From Brachycybe producta (Eukaryota; Arthropoda; Diplopoda; Playtdesmida; Andrognathidae): a stretch of DNA of 64,000 nucleotides. The position numbers were made by a program, and so were the translations under genes. The notes beneath the pieces are model-generated. The model was not told where the DNA came from. It did no database searches and saw only the letters and a list, made by a program, of their open reading frames with translations. The DNA lies in the NCBI GenBank assembly GCA_036925085.1, contig JAUPFP010000119.1:1-64000 (forward strand), read 5' to 3'. Below, in pieces: positions 1 to 9,572 of the stretch; positions within the stretch are counted from its first letter, which is position 1; the number at the start of each line of letters is the position of its first letter.

Positions 1-584
1 TTGAAGTTGAATTTAAAGTTGAATTTGAAGTTGAAGTGGAATTTGAATTTGAAGTTGAATTTGAAGTTGAATTTGAAGTTGAATTTAAAGTTGAATTTGA
101 AGTTGAATTTGAAGTTGAATTTGAAGTTGAATTTGAAGTTGAATTTGAAGTTGAATTTGAAGTTGAGTTTGAAGTTGAATTTGAAGTTGAAGTTGAATTT
201 GAAGTTGAATTTGAAGTTGAACTTGAAGTTGAATTTGAAGTTCAATTTGAAGTTCAATTTAAAGTTCAATTTGAAGTTGAATTTGAAGTTGAATTTGAAG
301 TTGAATTTGAAGTTGAATTTGAAGTTGAATTTGAAGTTGAATTTGAAGTTGAATTTAAAGTTCAATTTGAAGTTGAATTTGAAGTTGAATTTGAAGTAGA
401 ATTTGAAGTTGAATTTGAAGTTGAATTTGAAGTTGAATTTGAAGTTGAATTTGAAATTGAATTCGAAGTTGAATTTGAAGTTGAATTTGAAGTTGAATTT
501 GAAGTTGAACTTGAAGTTGAATTTGAAGTAGAATTTGAAGTTGAAGTTGAATTTGAAGTTGAAATTGAAGTTGAACTTGAAGTT

Positions 585-800
585 CAATTTGAAGTTCAAT
601 TTGAAGTTCAATTTAAAGTTCAATTTGAAGTTCAATTTGAAGTTGAATTTGAAGTTGAATTTGAAGTTGAATTTGGAGTTGAATTTGAAGTTGAATTTGG
701 AGTTGAATTTGAAGTTGAATTTGATGTTGAATTTGAAGTTGATTTTGAAGTTGAATTTGAAGTTGAATTCGAAGTTGAATTTGAAGTTGAACTTGAAGTT
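585..800. repeat. G-module, reference copy (GGA-GGA-GAT-GAT signature)
   Basis: Order is a CAA cluster with one AAAGTTCAA, three plain units, GGAGTT at 675 and 699 (24 bp apart), GATGTT, GATTTT, a variable GAATTY site and GAACTT. I count about 38 copies, with the first GGAGTT at 675, 2769, 3657, 4077, 4371, 5258, 5678, 5960, 6380, 7256, 8972, 10028, 11654, 12482, 14072, 17756, 21062, 24500, 25364, 25778, 30422, 32036, 32762, 35996, 36872, 37898, 40358, 41384, 43430, 49351, 50683, 51409, 54589, 55921, 56647, 59851, 61183 and 61921. Six copies (49351, 50683, 54589, 55921, 59851, 61183) have only one GGAGTT and lie only in the right-hand array. Confidence 0.93.
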
Positions 801-973
801 GAATTTGAAGTTCAATTTGAAGTTCAATTTAAAGTTCAATTTGAAGTTCAATTTGAAGTTAAATTTGAAGTAGAATTTGAAGTTGAATTTGAAGTTGAAT
901 TTGAAGTTGAATTTGAAGTTGAATTTGAAGTTGAATTTGAAGTTGAATTTGAAGTTGAATTTGAAGTTGAATT

Positions 974-1075
974 TGAAGTTGAAGTTGAAGTTGAAGTTGA
1001 AGTTGAAAATTGAAGTTGAAATTGAAGTTGAAATTGAAGTTGAAATTAAAGTAGAAATTGAAGTTGAAGTGGAAT
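974..1075. repeat. I-block, reference copy (hexamer run GAAGTT then GAAATT)
   Basis: The 12 bp pattern collapses to consecutive GAAGTT hexamers, then alternates GAAGTT with GAAATT, and ends in AAAGTAGAAATT and GTGGAATTTGAATTTG. Other copies lie at about 7569-7685, 10268-10375, 12709-12800, 26083-26180, 38139-38240, 41613-41715, 50335-50425, 55573-55665 and 60835-60927, with short versions near 38927 and 42401. In the 5.24 kb array the block is followed by GTGGAATTTGAAG, without the doubled GAATTT. Confidence 0.9.
1006..1009. other. Singleton +1 indel (AAAA for AAA) in an I-block
   Basis: GAAAATTGAAG stands where sister I-blocks have GAAATTGAAG. The shift is undone by a missing T at 2599-2600, so 1010-2598 is one base out of phase with its flanks. 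Confidence 0.85.
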
Positions 1076-1444
1076 TTGAATTTGAAGTTGAATTTGAAGT
1101 TGAATTTGAAGTTGAATTTAAAGTTGAATTTGAAGTTGAATTTGAAGTTGAATTTGAAGTTGAATTTGAAGTTGAATTTGAAGTTGAATTTGAAGTTGAA
1201 TTTGAAGTTGAATTTGAAGTTGAATTTGAAGTTGAATTTGAAGTTGAAGTTGAATTTGAAGTTGAATTTGAAGTTGAACTTGAAGTTGAATTTGAAGTTC
1301 AATTTGAAGTTCAATTTAAAGTTCAATTTGAAGTTGAATTTGAAGTTGAATTTGAAGTTGAATTTGAAGTTGAATTTGAAGTTGAATTTGAAGTTGAATT
1401 TAAAGTTCAATTTGAAGTTGAATTTGAAGTGGAATTTGAAGTAG

Positions 1445-1846
1445 AATTTGAAGTGGAATTTGAAGTTGAATTTGAAGTTGAATTTGAAGTTGAATTTGAA
1501 GTTGAATTTGAAGTTGAATTTAAAGTTGAATTTGAAGTTGAATTTGAAGTTGAATTTGAAGTTGAATTTGAAGTTGAATTTGAAGTTGAATTTGAAGTTG
1601 AATTTGAAGTTGAATTTGAAGTTGAATTTGAAGTTGAATTTGAAGTTGAAGTTGAATTTGAAGTTGAATTTGAAGTTGAACTTGAAGTTGAATTTGAAGT
1701 TCAATTTGAAGTTCAATTTAAAGTTCAATTTGAAGTTGAATTTGAAGTTGAATTTGAAGTTGAATTTGAAGTTGAATTTGAAGTTGAATTTGAAGTTGAA
1801 TTTAAAGTTCAATTTGAAGTTGAATTTGAAGTGGAATTTGAAGTAG
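1445..1846. repeat. 402 bp tandem duplication of a W-module
   Basis: Both 1043-1444 and 1445-1846 run through the same ordered markers: a GAACTT, a CAA-CAA-AAA-CAA cluster, seven plain units, AAAGTTCAA, then GTGGAA and GTAGAA. The equivalent parts of the sister copies (7662-8063, 10350-10739 and 12780-13157) carry this segment once, so it is a private duplication of the leftmost copy. Confidence 0.75.
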
Positions 1847-2040
1847 AATTTGAAGTGGAATTTGAAGTTGAATTTGAAGTTGAATTTGAAGTTGAATTTG
1901 AAGTTGAATTTGAAGTTGAATTCGAAGTTGAATTTGAAGTTGAATTTGAAGTTGAATTTGAAGTTGAATTTGAAGTTGAATTTGAAGTTGAATTTGAAGT
2001 TGAATTTGAAGTTGAATTTGAAGTTGAATTTGAAGTTGAA

Positions 2041-2175
2041 GTTGAATTTGAAGTTGAATTTGAAGTTGAATTTGAAGTTGAATTTGAAGTTGAAATTGAA
2101 GTTGAATTTGAAGTTGAATTTAAAGTTCAATTTGTAGTTGAATTTGAAGTTGAATTTGAAGTAGAATTTGAAGTT
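2041..2175. repeat. V-module, reference copy (GAAATT then TTTGTAGTT)
   Basis: A GAAGTTGAAGTT slip, plain units, one GAAATT, AAAGTTCAA, then GTAGTT in place of GAAGTT (2134) and a GTAGAA. Other copies have GTAGTT at 8336, 11024, 13442, 15194, 17102, 18926, 22208, 26840, 28340, 39278, 42752, 44660, 52591, 57841 and 63091. In several copies (15194, 18926, 22208, 28340, 44660, 52591, 57841, 63091) the GAAATT is replaced by a second GAAGTTGAAGTT slip. Confidence 0.88.
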
Positions 2176-2598
2176 GAATTTGAAGTTGAACTTGAAATTG
2201 AATTTGAAGTTCAATTTGAAGTTCAATTTAAAGTTCAATTTGAAGTTGAATTTGAAGTTGAATTTGAAGTTGAATTTGAAGTTGAATTTGAAGTTGAATT
2301 TAAAGTTGAATTTGAAGTTGAACTTGAAATTGAATTTGAAGTTCAATTTGAAGTTCAATTTAAAGTTCAATTTGAAGTTGAATTTGAAGTTGAATTTGAA
2401 GTTGAATTTAAAGTTCAATTTGAAGTTGAATTTGAAGTTGAATTTGAAGTAGAATTTGAAGTTGAATTTGAAGTTGAATTTGAAGTTGAATTTGAAGTTG
2501 AATTTGAAGTTGAATTTGAAGTTGAATTCGAAGTTGAATTCGAAGTTGAATTCGAAGTTGAATTTGAAGTTGAATTTGAAGTTGAATTTGAAGTTGAA

Positions 2599-2600
2599 TT
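2599..2600. other. Singleton -1 indel (TT for TTT)
   Basis: GAATTGAAG in place of GAATTTGAAG, within a plain run. It compensates the +1 change at 1006-1009 and has no counterpart in homologous copies. Confidence 0.85.
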
Positions 2601-2982
2601 GAAGTTGAATTTGAAGTTGAATTTGAAGTTGAATTTGAAGTTGAATTTGAAGTTGAATTTGAAGTTGAATTTGAAGTTGAATTTGAAGTTGAATTTGAAG
2701 TTCAATTTAAAGTTCAATTTGAAGTTCAATTTGAAGTTGAATTTGAAGTTGAATTTGAAGTTGAATTTGGAGTTGAATTTGAAGTTGAATTTGGAGTTGA
2801 ATTTGAAGTTGAATTTGATGTTGAATTTGAAGTTGATTTTGAAGTTGAATTTGAAGTTGAATTCAAAGTTGAATTTGAAGTTGAACTTGAAGTTGAATTT
2901 GAAGTTCAATTTGAAGTTCAATTTAAAGTTCAATTTGAAGTTCAATTTGAAGTTCAATTTGAAGTTGAATTTGAAGTAGAAT

Positions 2983-4583
2983 TTGAAGTTGAATTTAAAG
3001 TTGAATTTGAAGTTGAAGTGGAATTTGAATTTGAAGTTGAATTTGAAGTTGAATTTGAAGTTGAATTTAAAGTTGAATTTGAAGTTGAATTTGAAGTTGA
3101 ATTTGAAGTTGAGTTTGAAGTTGAATTTGAAGTTGAAGTTGAATTTGAAGTTGAATTTGAAGTTGAACTTGAAGTTGAATTTGAAGTTCAATTTGAAGTT
3201 CAATTTAAAGTTCAATTTGAAGTTGAATTTGAAGTTGAATTTGAAGTTGAATTTGAAGTTGAATTTGAAGTTGAATTTGAAGTTGAATTTAAAGTTCAAT
3301 TTGAAGTTGAATTTGAAGTTGAATTTGAAGTAGAATTTGAAGTTGAATTTGAAGTTGAATTTGAAGTTGAATTTGAAGTAGAATTTGAAGTTGAATTTGA
3401 AGTTGAATTTGAAGTTGAATTTGAAGTTGAATTTGAAGTTGAATTCGAAGTTGAATTTGAAGTTGAATTTGAAGTTGAATTTGAAGTTGAACTTGAAGTT
3501 GAATTTGAAGTAGAATTTGAAGTTGAAGTTGAATTTGAAGTTGAAATTGAAGTTGAACTTGAAGTTCAATTTGAAGTTCAATTTGAAGTTCAATTTAAAG
3601 TTCAATTTGAAGTTCAATTTGAAGTTGAATTTGAAGTTGAATTTGAAGTTGAATTTGGAGTTGAATTTGAAGTTGAATTTGGAGTTGAATTTGAAGTTGA
3701 ATTTGATGTTGAATTTGAAGTTGATTTTGAAGTTGAATTTGAAGTTGAATTCGAAGTTGAATTTGAAGTTGAACTTGAAGTTGAATTTGAAGTTCAATTT
3801 GAAGTTCAATTTAAAGTTCAATTTGAAGTTCAATTTGAAGTTGAATTTGAAGTAGAATTTGAAGTTGAATTTGAAGTTGAATTTGAAGTTGAATTTGAAG
3901 TTGAATTTGAAGTTGAATTTGAAGTTGAATTTGAAGTTGAATTTGAAGTTGAATTTGAAGTTGAATTTGAAGTTGAATTTGAAGTTGAATTTGAAGTTGA
4001 ATTTGAAGTTCAATTTAAAGTTCAATTTGAAGTTCAATTTGAAGTTGAATTTGAAGTTGAATTTGAAGTTGAATTTGGAGTTGAATTTGAAGTTGAATTT
4101 GGAGTTGAATTTGAAGTTGAATTTGATGTTGAATTTGAAGTTGATTTTGAAGTTGAATTTGAAGTTGAATTTGAAGTTGAATTTGAAGTTGAACTTGAAG
4201 TTGAATTTGAAGTAGAATTTGAAGTTGAAGTTGAATTTGAAGTTGAAATTGAAGTTGAACTTGAAGTTCAATTTGAAGTTCAATTTGAAGTTCAATTTAA
4301 AGTTCAATTTGAAGTTCAATTTGAAGTTGAATTTGAAGTTGAATTTGAAGTTGAATTTGAAGTTGAATTTGGAGTTGAATTTGAAGTTGAATTTGGAGTT
4401 GAATTTGAAGTTGAATTTGATGTTGAATTTGAAGTTGATTTTGAAGTTGAATTTGAAGTTGAATTCAAAGTTGAATTTGAAGTTGAACTTGAAGTTGAAT
4501 TTGAAGTTCAATTTGAAGTTCAATTTAAAGTTCAATTTGAAGTTCAATTTGAAGTTCAATTGAAGTTGAATTTGAAGTAGAAT
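2983..4583. repeat. 1.6 kb higher-order repeat, copy A
   Basis: Starts with a W-module and continues into G-modules (first GGAGTT at 3657, 4077 and 4371). Landmarks recur at a constant +1601 offset in the next copy (2983 to 4584, 3517 to 5118, 3859 to 5460, 4219 to 5820). The true period is probably 1602, a multiple of 6, because one T is missing at 4560-4561. Inside is a 702 bp subrepeat (3517 to 4219). Confidence 0.85.
4560..4561. other. Singleton -1 indel (TT for TTT)
   Basis: CAATTGAAG in place of CAATTTGAAG at the end of 1.6 kb copy A. The phase stays shifted from here to 14393, about 9.8 kb, with no further slip. Confidence 0.85.
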
Positions 4584-6593
4584 TTGAAGTTGAATTTAAA
4601 GTTGAATTTGAAGTTGAAGTGGAATTTGAATTTGAAGTTGAATTTGAAGTTGAATTTGAAGTTGAATTTAAAGTTGAATTTGAAGTTGAATTTGAAGTTG
4701 AATTTGAAGTTGAGTTTGAAGTTGAATTTGAAGTTGAAGTTGAATTTGAAGTTGAATTTGAAGTTGAACTTGAAGTTGAATTTGAAGTTCAATTTGAAGT
4801 TCAATTTAAAGTTCAATTTGAAGTTGAATTTGAAGTTGAATTTGAAGTTGAATTTGAAGTTGAATTTGAAGTTGAATTTGAAGTTGAATTTAAAGTTCAA
4901 TTTGAAGTTGAATTTGAAGTTGAATTTGAAGTAGAATTTGAAGTTGAATTTGAAGTTGAATTTGAAGTTGAATTTGAAGTAGAATTTGAAGTTGAATTTG
5001 AAGTTGAATTTGAAGTTGAATTTGAAGTTGAATTTGAAGTTGAATTCGAAGTTGAATTTGAAGTTGAATTTGAAGTTGAATTTGAAGTTGAACTTGAAGT
5101 TGAATTTGAAGTAGAATTTGAAGTTGAAGTTGAATTTGAAGTTGAAATTGAAGTTGAACTTGAAGTTCAATTTGAAGTTCAATTTGAAGTTCAATTTAAA
5201 GTTCAATTTGAAGTTCAATTTGAAGTTGAATTTGAAGTTGAATTTGAAGTTGAATTTGGAGTTGAATTTGAAGTTGAATTTGGAGTTGAATTTGAAGTTG
5301 AATTTGATGTTGAATTTGAAGTTGATTTTGAAGTTGAATTTGAAGTTGAATTCGAAGTTGAATTTGAAGTTGAACTTGAAGTTGAATTTGAAGTTCAATT
5401 TGAAGTTCAATTTAAAGTTCAATTTGAAGTTCAATTTGAAGTTGAATTTGAAGTAGAATTTGAAGTTGAATTTGAAGTTGAATTTGAAGTTGAATTTGAA
5501 GTTGAATTTGAAGTTGAATTTGAAGTTGAATTTGAAGTTGAATTTGAAGTTGAATTTGAAGTTGAATTTGAAGTTGAATTTGAAGTTGAATTTGAAGTTG
5601 AATTTGAAGTTCAATTTAAAGTTCAATTTGAAGTTCAATTTGAAGTTGAATTTGAAGTTGAATTTGAAGTTGAATTTGGAGTTGAATTTGAAGTTGAATT
5701 TGGAGTTGAATTTGAAGTTGAATTTGATGTTGAATTTGAAGTTGATTTTGAAGTTGAATTTGAAGTTGAATTTGAAGTTGAATTTGAAGTTGAACTTGAA
5801 GTTGAATTTGAAGTAGAATTTGAAGTTGAAGTTGAATTTGAAGTTGAAATTGAAGTTGAACTTGAAGTTCAATTTGAAGTTCAATTTGAAGTTCAATTTA
5901 AAGTTCAATTTGAAGTTCAATTTGAAGTTGAATTTGAAGTTGAATTTGAAGTTGAATTTGGAGTTGAATTTGAAGTTGAATTTGGAGTTGAATTTGAAGT
6001 TGAATTTGATGTTGAATTTGAAGTTGATTTTGAAGTTGAATTTGAAGTTGAATTCGAAGTTGAATTTGAAGTTGAACTTGAAGTTGAATTTGAAGTTCAA
6101 TTTGAAGTTCAATTTAAAGTTCAATTTGAAGTTCAATTTGAAGTTGAATTTGAAGTAGAATTTGAAGTTGAATTTGAAGTTGAATTTGAAGTTGAATTTG
6201 AAGTTGAATTTGAAGTTGAATTTGAAGTTGAATTTGAAGTTGAATTTGAAGTTGAATTTGAAGTTGAATTTGAAGTTGAATTTGAAGTTGAATTTGAAGT
6301 TGAATTTGAAGTTCAATTTAAAGTTCAATTTGAAGTTCAATTTGAAGTTGAATTTGAAGTTGAATTTGAAGTTGAATTTGGAGTTGAATTTGAAGTTGAA
6401 TTTGGAGTTGAATTTGAAGTTGAATTTGATGTTGAATTTGAAGTTGATTTTGAAGTTGAATTTGAAGTTGAATTCAAAGTTGAATTTGAAGTTGAACTTG
6501 AAGTTGAATTTGAAGTTGAATTTGAAGTTCAATTTAAAGTTCAATTTGAAGTTCAATTTGAAGTTCAATTTGAAGTTGAATTTGAAGTAGAAT
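4584..6593. repeat. 1.6 kb higher-order repeat, copy B, extended by a further 702 bp step
   Basis: The first 1.6 kb matches 2983-4583 module for module. It continues with another 702 bp step (5118 to 5820, 5460 to 6162), giving four G-modules (GGAGTT at 5258, 5678, 5960 and 6380) against three in copy A. The TTTGAA state at the variable CpG site of the G-module occurs only in these two 1.6 kb copies (4170 and about 5772). The copy ends where the next W-module starts at 6594. Confidence 0.82.
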
Positions 6594-9185
6594 TTGAAGT
6601 TGAATTTAAAGTTGAATTTGAAGTTGAAGTGGAATTTGAATTTGAAGTTGAATTTGAAGTTGAATTTGAAGTTGAATTTAAAGTTGAATTTGAAGTTGAA
6701 TTTGAAGTTGAATTTGAAGTTGAATTTGAAGTTGAATTTGAAGTTGAATTTGAAGTTGAGTTTGAAGTTGAATTTGAAGTTGAAGTTGAATTTGAAGTTG
6801 AATTTGAAGTTGAACTTGAAGTTGAATTTGAAGTTCAATTTGAAGTTCAATTTAAAGTTCAATTTGAAGTTGAATTTGAAGTTGAATTTGAAGTTGAATT
6901 TGAAGTTGAATTTGAAGTTGAATTTGAAGTTGAATTTAAAGTTCAATTTGAAGTTGAATTTGAAGTTGAATTTGAAGTAGAATTTGAAGTTGAATTTGAA
7001 GTTGAATTTGAAGTTGAATTTGAAGTTGAATTTGAAGTTGAATTCGAAGTTGAATTTGAAGTTGAATTTGAAGTTGAATTTGAAGTTGAACTTGAAGTTG
7101 AATTTGAAGTAGAATTTGAAGTTGAAGTTGAATTTGAAGTTGAAATTGAAGTTGAACTTGAAGTTCAATTTGAAGTTCAATTTGAAGTTCAATTTAAAGT
7201 TCAATTTGAAGTTCAATTTGAAGTTGAATTTGAAGTTGAATTTGAAGTTGAATTTGGAGTTGAATTTGAAGTTGAATTTGGAGTTGAATTTGAAGTTGAA
7301 TTTGATGTTGAATTTGAAGTTGATTTTGAAGTTGAATTTGAAGTTGAATTCGAAGTTGAATTTGAAGTTGAACTTGAAGTTGAATTTGAAGTTCAATTTG
7401 AAGTTCAATTTAAAGTTCAATTTGAAGTTCAATTTGAAGTTGAATTTGAAGTAGAATTTGAAGTTGAATTTGAAGTTGAATTTGAAGTTGAATTTGAAGT
7501 TGAATTTGAAGTTGAATTTGAAGTTGAATTTGAAGTTGAATTTGAAGTTGAATTTGAAGTTGAATTTGAAGTTGAAGTTGAAGTTGAAGTTGAAGTTGAA
7601 ATTGAAGTTGAAATTGAAGTTGAAATTGAAGTTGAAATTGAATTTGAAATTAAAGTAGAAATTGAAGTTGAAGTGGAATTTGAATTTGAAGTTGAATTTG
7701 AAGTTGAATTTGAAGTTGAATTTAAAGTTGAATTTGAAGTTGAATTTGAAGTTGAATTTGAAGTTGAATTTGAAGTTGAATTTGAAGTTGAATTTGAAGT
7801 TGAATTTGAAGTTGAATTTGAAGTTGAATTTGAAGTTGAATTTGAAGTTGAATTTGAAGTTGAAGTTGAATTTGAAGTTGAATTTGAAGTTGAACTTGAA
7901 GTTGAATTTGAAGTTCAATTTGAAGTTCAATTTAAAGTTCAATTTGAAGTTGAATTTGAAGTTGAATTTGAAGTTGAATTTGAAGTTGAATTTGAAGTTG
8001 AATTTGAAGTTGAATTTAAAGTTCAATTTGAAGTTGAATTTGAAGTGGAATTTGAAGTAGAATTTGAAGTGGAATTTGAAGTTGAATTTGAAGTTGAATT
8101 TGAAGTTGAATTTGAAGTTGAATTTGAAGTTGAATTCGAAGTTGAATTTGAAGTTGAATTTGAAGTTGAATTTGAAGTTGAATTTGAAGTTGAATTTGAA
8201 GTTGAATTTGAAGTTGAATTTGAAGTTGAATTTGAAGTTGAAGTTGAATTTGAAGTTGAATTTGAAGTTGAATTTGAAGTTGAATTTGAAGTTGAAATTG
8301 AAGTTGAATTTGAAGTTGAATTTAAAGTTCAATTTGTAGTTGAATTTGAAGTTGAATTTGAAGTAGAATTTGAAGTTGAATTTGAAGTTGAACTTGAAAT
8401 TGAATTTGAAGTTCAATTTGAAGTTCAATTTAAAGTTCAATTTGAAGTTGAATTTGAAGTTGAATTTGAAGTTGAATTTGAAGTTGAATTTGAAGTTGAA
8501 TTTGAAGTTGAATTTAAAGTTGAATTTGAAGTTGAACTTGAAATTGAATTTGAAGTTCAATTTGAAGTTCAATTTAAAGTTCAATTTGAAGTTGAATTTG
8601 AAGTTGAATTTGAAGTTGAATTTAAAGTTCAATTTGAAGTTGAATTTGAAGTTGAATTTGAAGTAGAATTTGAAGTTGAATTTGAAGTTGAATTTGAAGT
8701 TGAATTTGAAGTTGAATTTGAAGTTGAATTCGAAGTTGAATTCGAAGTTGAATTCGAAGTTGAATTTGAAGTTGAATTTGAAGTTGAATTTGAAGTTGAA
8801 TTTGAAGTTGAATTTGAAGTTGAATTTGAAGTTGAATTTGAAGTTGAATTTGAAGTTGAATTTGAAGTTGAATTTGAAGTTGAATTTGAAGTTGAATTTG
8901 AAGTTCAATTTAAAGTTCAATTTGAAGTTCAATTTGAAGTTGAATTTGAAGTTGAATTTGAAGTTGAATTTGGAGTTGAATTTGAAGTTGAATTTGGAGT
9001 TGAATTTGAAGTTGAATTTGATGTTGAATTTGAAGTTGATTTTGAAGTTGAATTTGAAGTTGAATTCAAAGTTGAATTTGAAGTTGAACTTGAAGTTGAA
9101 TTTGAAGTTGAATTTGAAGTTCAATTTAAATTTCAATTTGAAGTTCAATTTGAAGTTCAATTTGAAGTTGAATTTGAAGTAGAAT
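6594..9185. repeat. Copy 2 of the 2.4-3.0 kb higher-order repeat
   Basis: Order is W-module, G-module (7256), I-block (7569-7685), W-module (7662-8060), V-module (8336), paired CAA clusters, a GAATTC triplet (8726-8755) and a G-module (8972). Landmarks are about 2.6-2.7 kb before their counterparts in 9186-11855, with offsets that change only in steps of 6 or 12. The I-block is longer here than in the other copies and has an extra GAATTTGAAATT step near 7640. Confidence 0.87.
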
Positions 9186-9572
9186 TTGAAGTTGAATTTA
9201 AAGTTGAATTTGAAGTTGAAGTGGAATTTGAATTTGAAGTTGAATTTGAAGTTGAATTTGAAGTTGAATTTAAAGTTGAATTTGAAGTTGAATTTGAAGT
9301 TGAATTTGAAGTTGAATTTGAAGTTGAATTTGAAGTTGAATTTGAAGTTGAGTTTGAAGTTGAATTTGAAGTTGAAGTTGAATTTGAAGTTGAATTTGAA
9401 GTTGAACTTGAAGTTGAATTTGAAGTTCAATTTGAAGTTCAATTTAAAGTTCAATTTGAAGTTGAATTTGAAGTTGAATTTGAAGTTGAATTTGAAGTTG
9501 AATTTGAAGTTGAATTTGAAGTTGAATTTAAAGTTCAATTTGAAGTTGAATTTGAAGTTGAATTTGAAGTAG
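9186..9572. repeat. W-module, reference copy (about 390 bp)
   Basis: Bounded by GTAGAA at each end. Inside, in order, are AAAGTTGAA, GTGGAATTTGAATTTG, a second AAAGTTGAA, plain units, GAGTTT, a GAAGTTGAAGTT slip, GAACTT, CAA-CAA-AAA-CAA, plain units and AAAGTTCAA. About forty versions occur, for example at 1, 2983, 4584, 6594, 11856, 14274, 15894, 17958, 19638, 21264, 22908, 23772, 24714, 27480, 29658, 31296, 32976, 35268, 36210, 39696, 43632, 45168, 51611, 52991, 56849, 58241, 62123 and 63479. Versions that follow an I-block lack GAGTTT (1058, 7662, 10350, 12780, 26166, 38220, 41694). Shortened ones are at 30636 and 33450. Confidence 0.9.

Larger units (their letters stand above)
1..2982. 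repeat. Copy 1 of the 2.4-3.0 kb higher-order repeat
   Basis: Module order is W-module (1-399), G-module (about 535-873, first GGAGTT at 675), I-block (about 974-1075), W-module, V-module (GTAGTT at 2134), CAA/AAA clusters, a three-site GAATTC run (2524-2553) and a second G-module (GGAGTT at 2769). The same order returns at 6594, 9186 and 11856. This copy is longest because a 402 bp stretch (1445-1846) tandemly duplicates 1043-1444 and is absent from the other copies. Two compensating single-base indels, at 1006-1009 and 2599-2600, put the interior out of phase with its flanks. Confidence 0.85.

Noticed and set aside
600-640. Hairpins from TTGAAGTTCAA (inverted repeat with a one-base centre) in CAA clusters
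   Set aside because: The arms are five base pairs, AT-rich and present throughout the array; they are a by-product of GAA to CAA change and do not mark a terminator.
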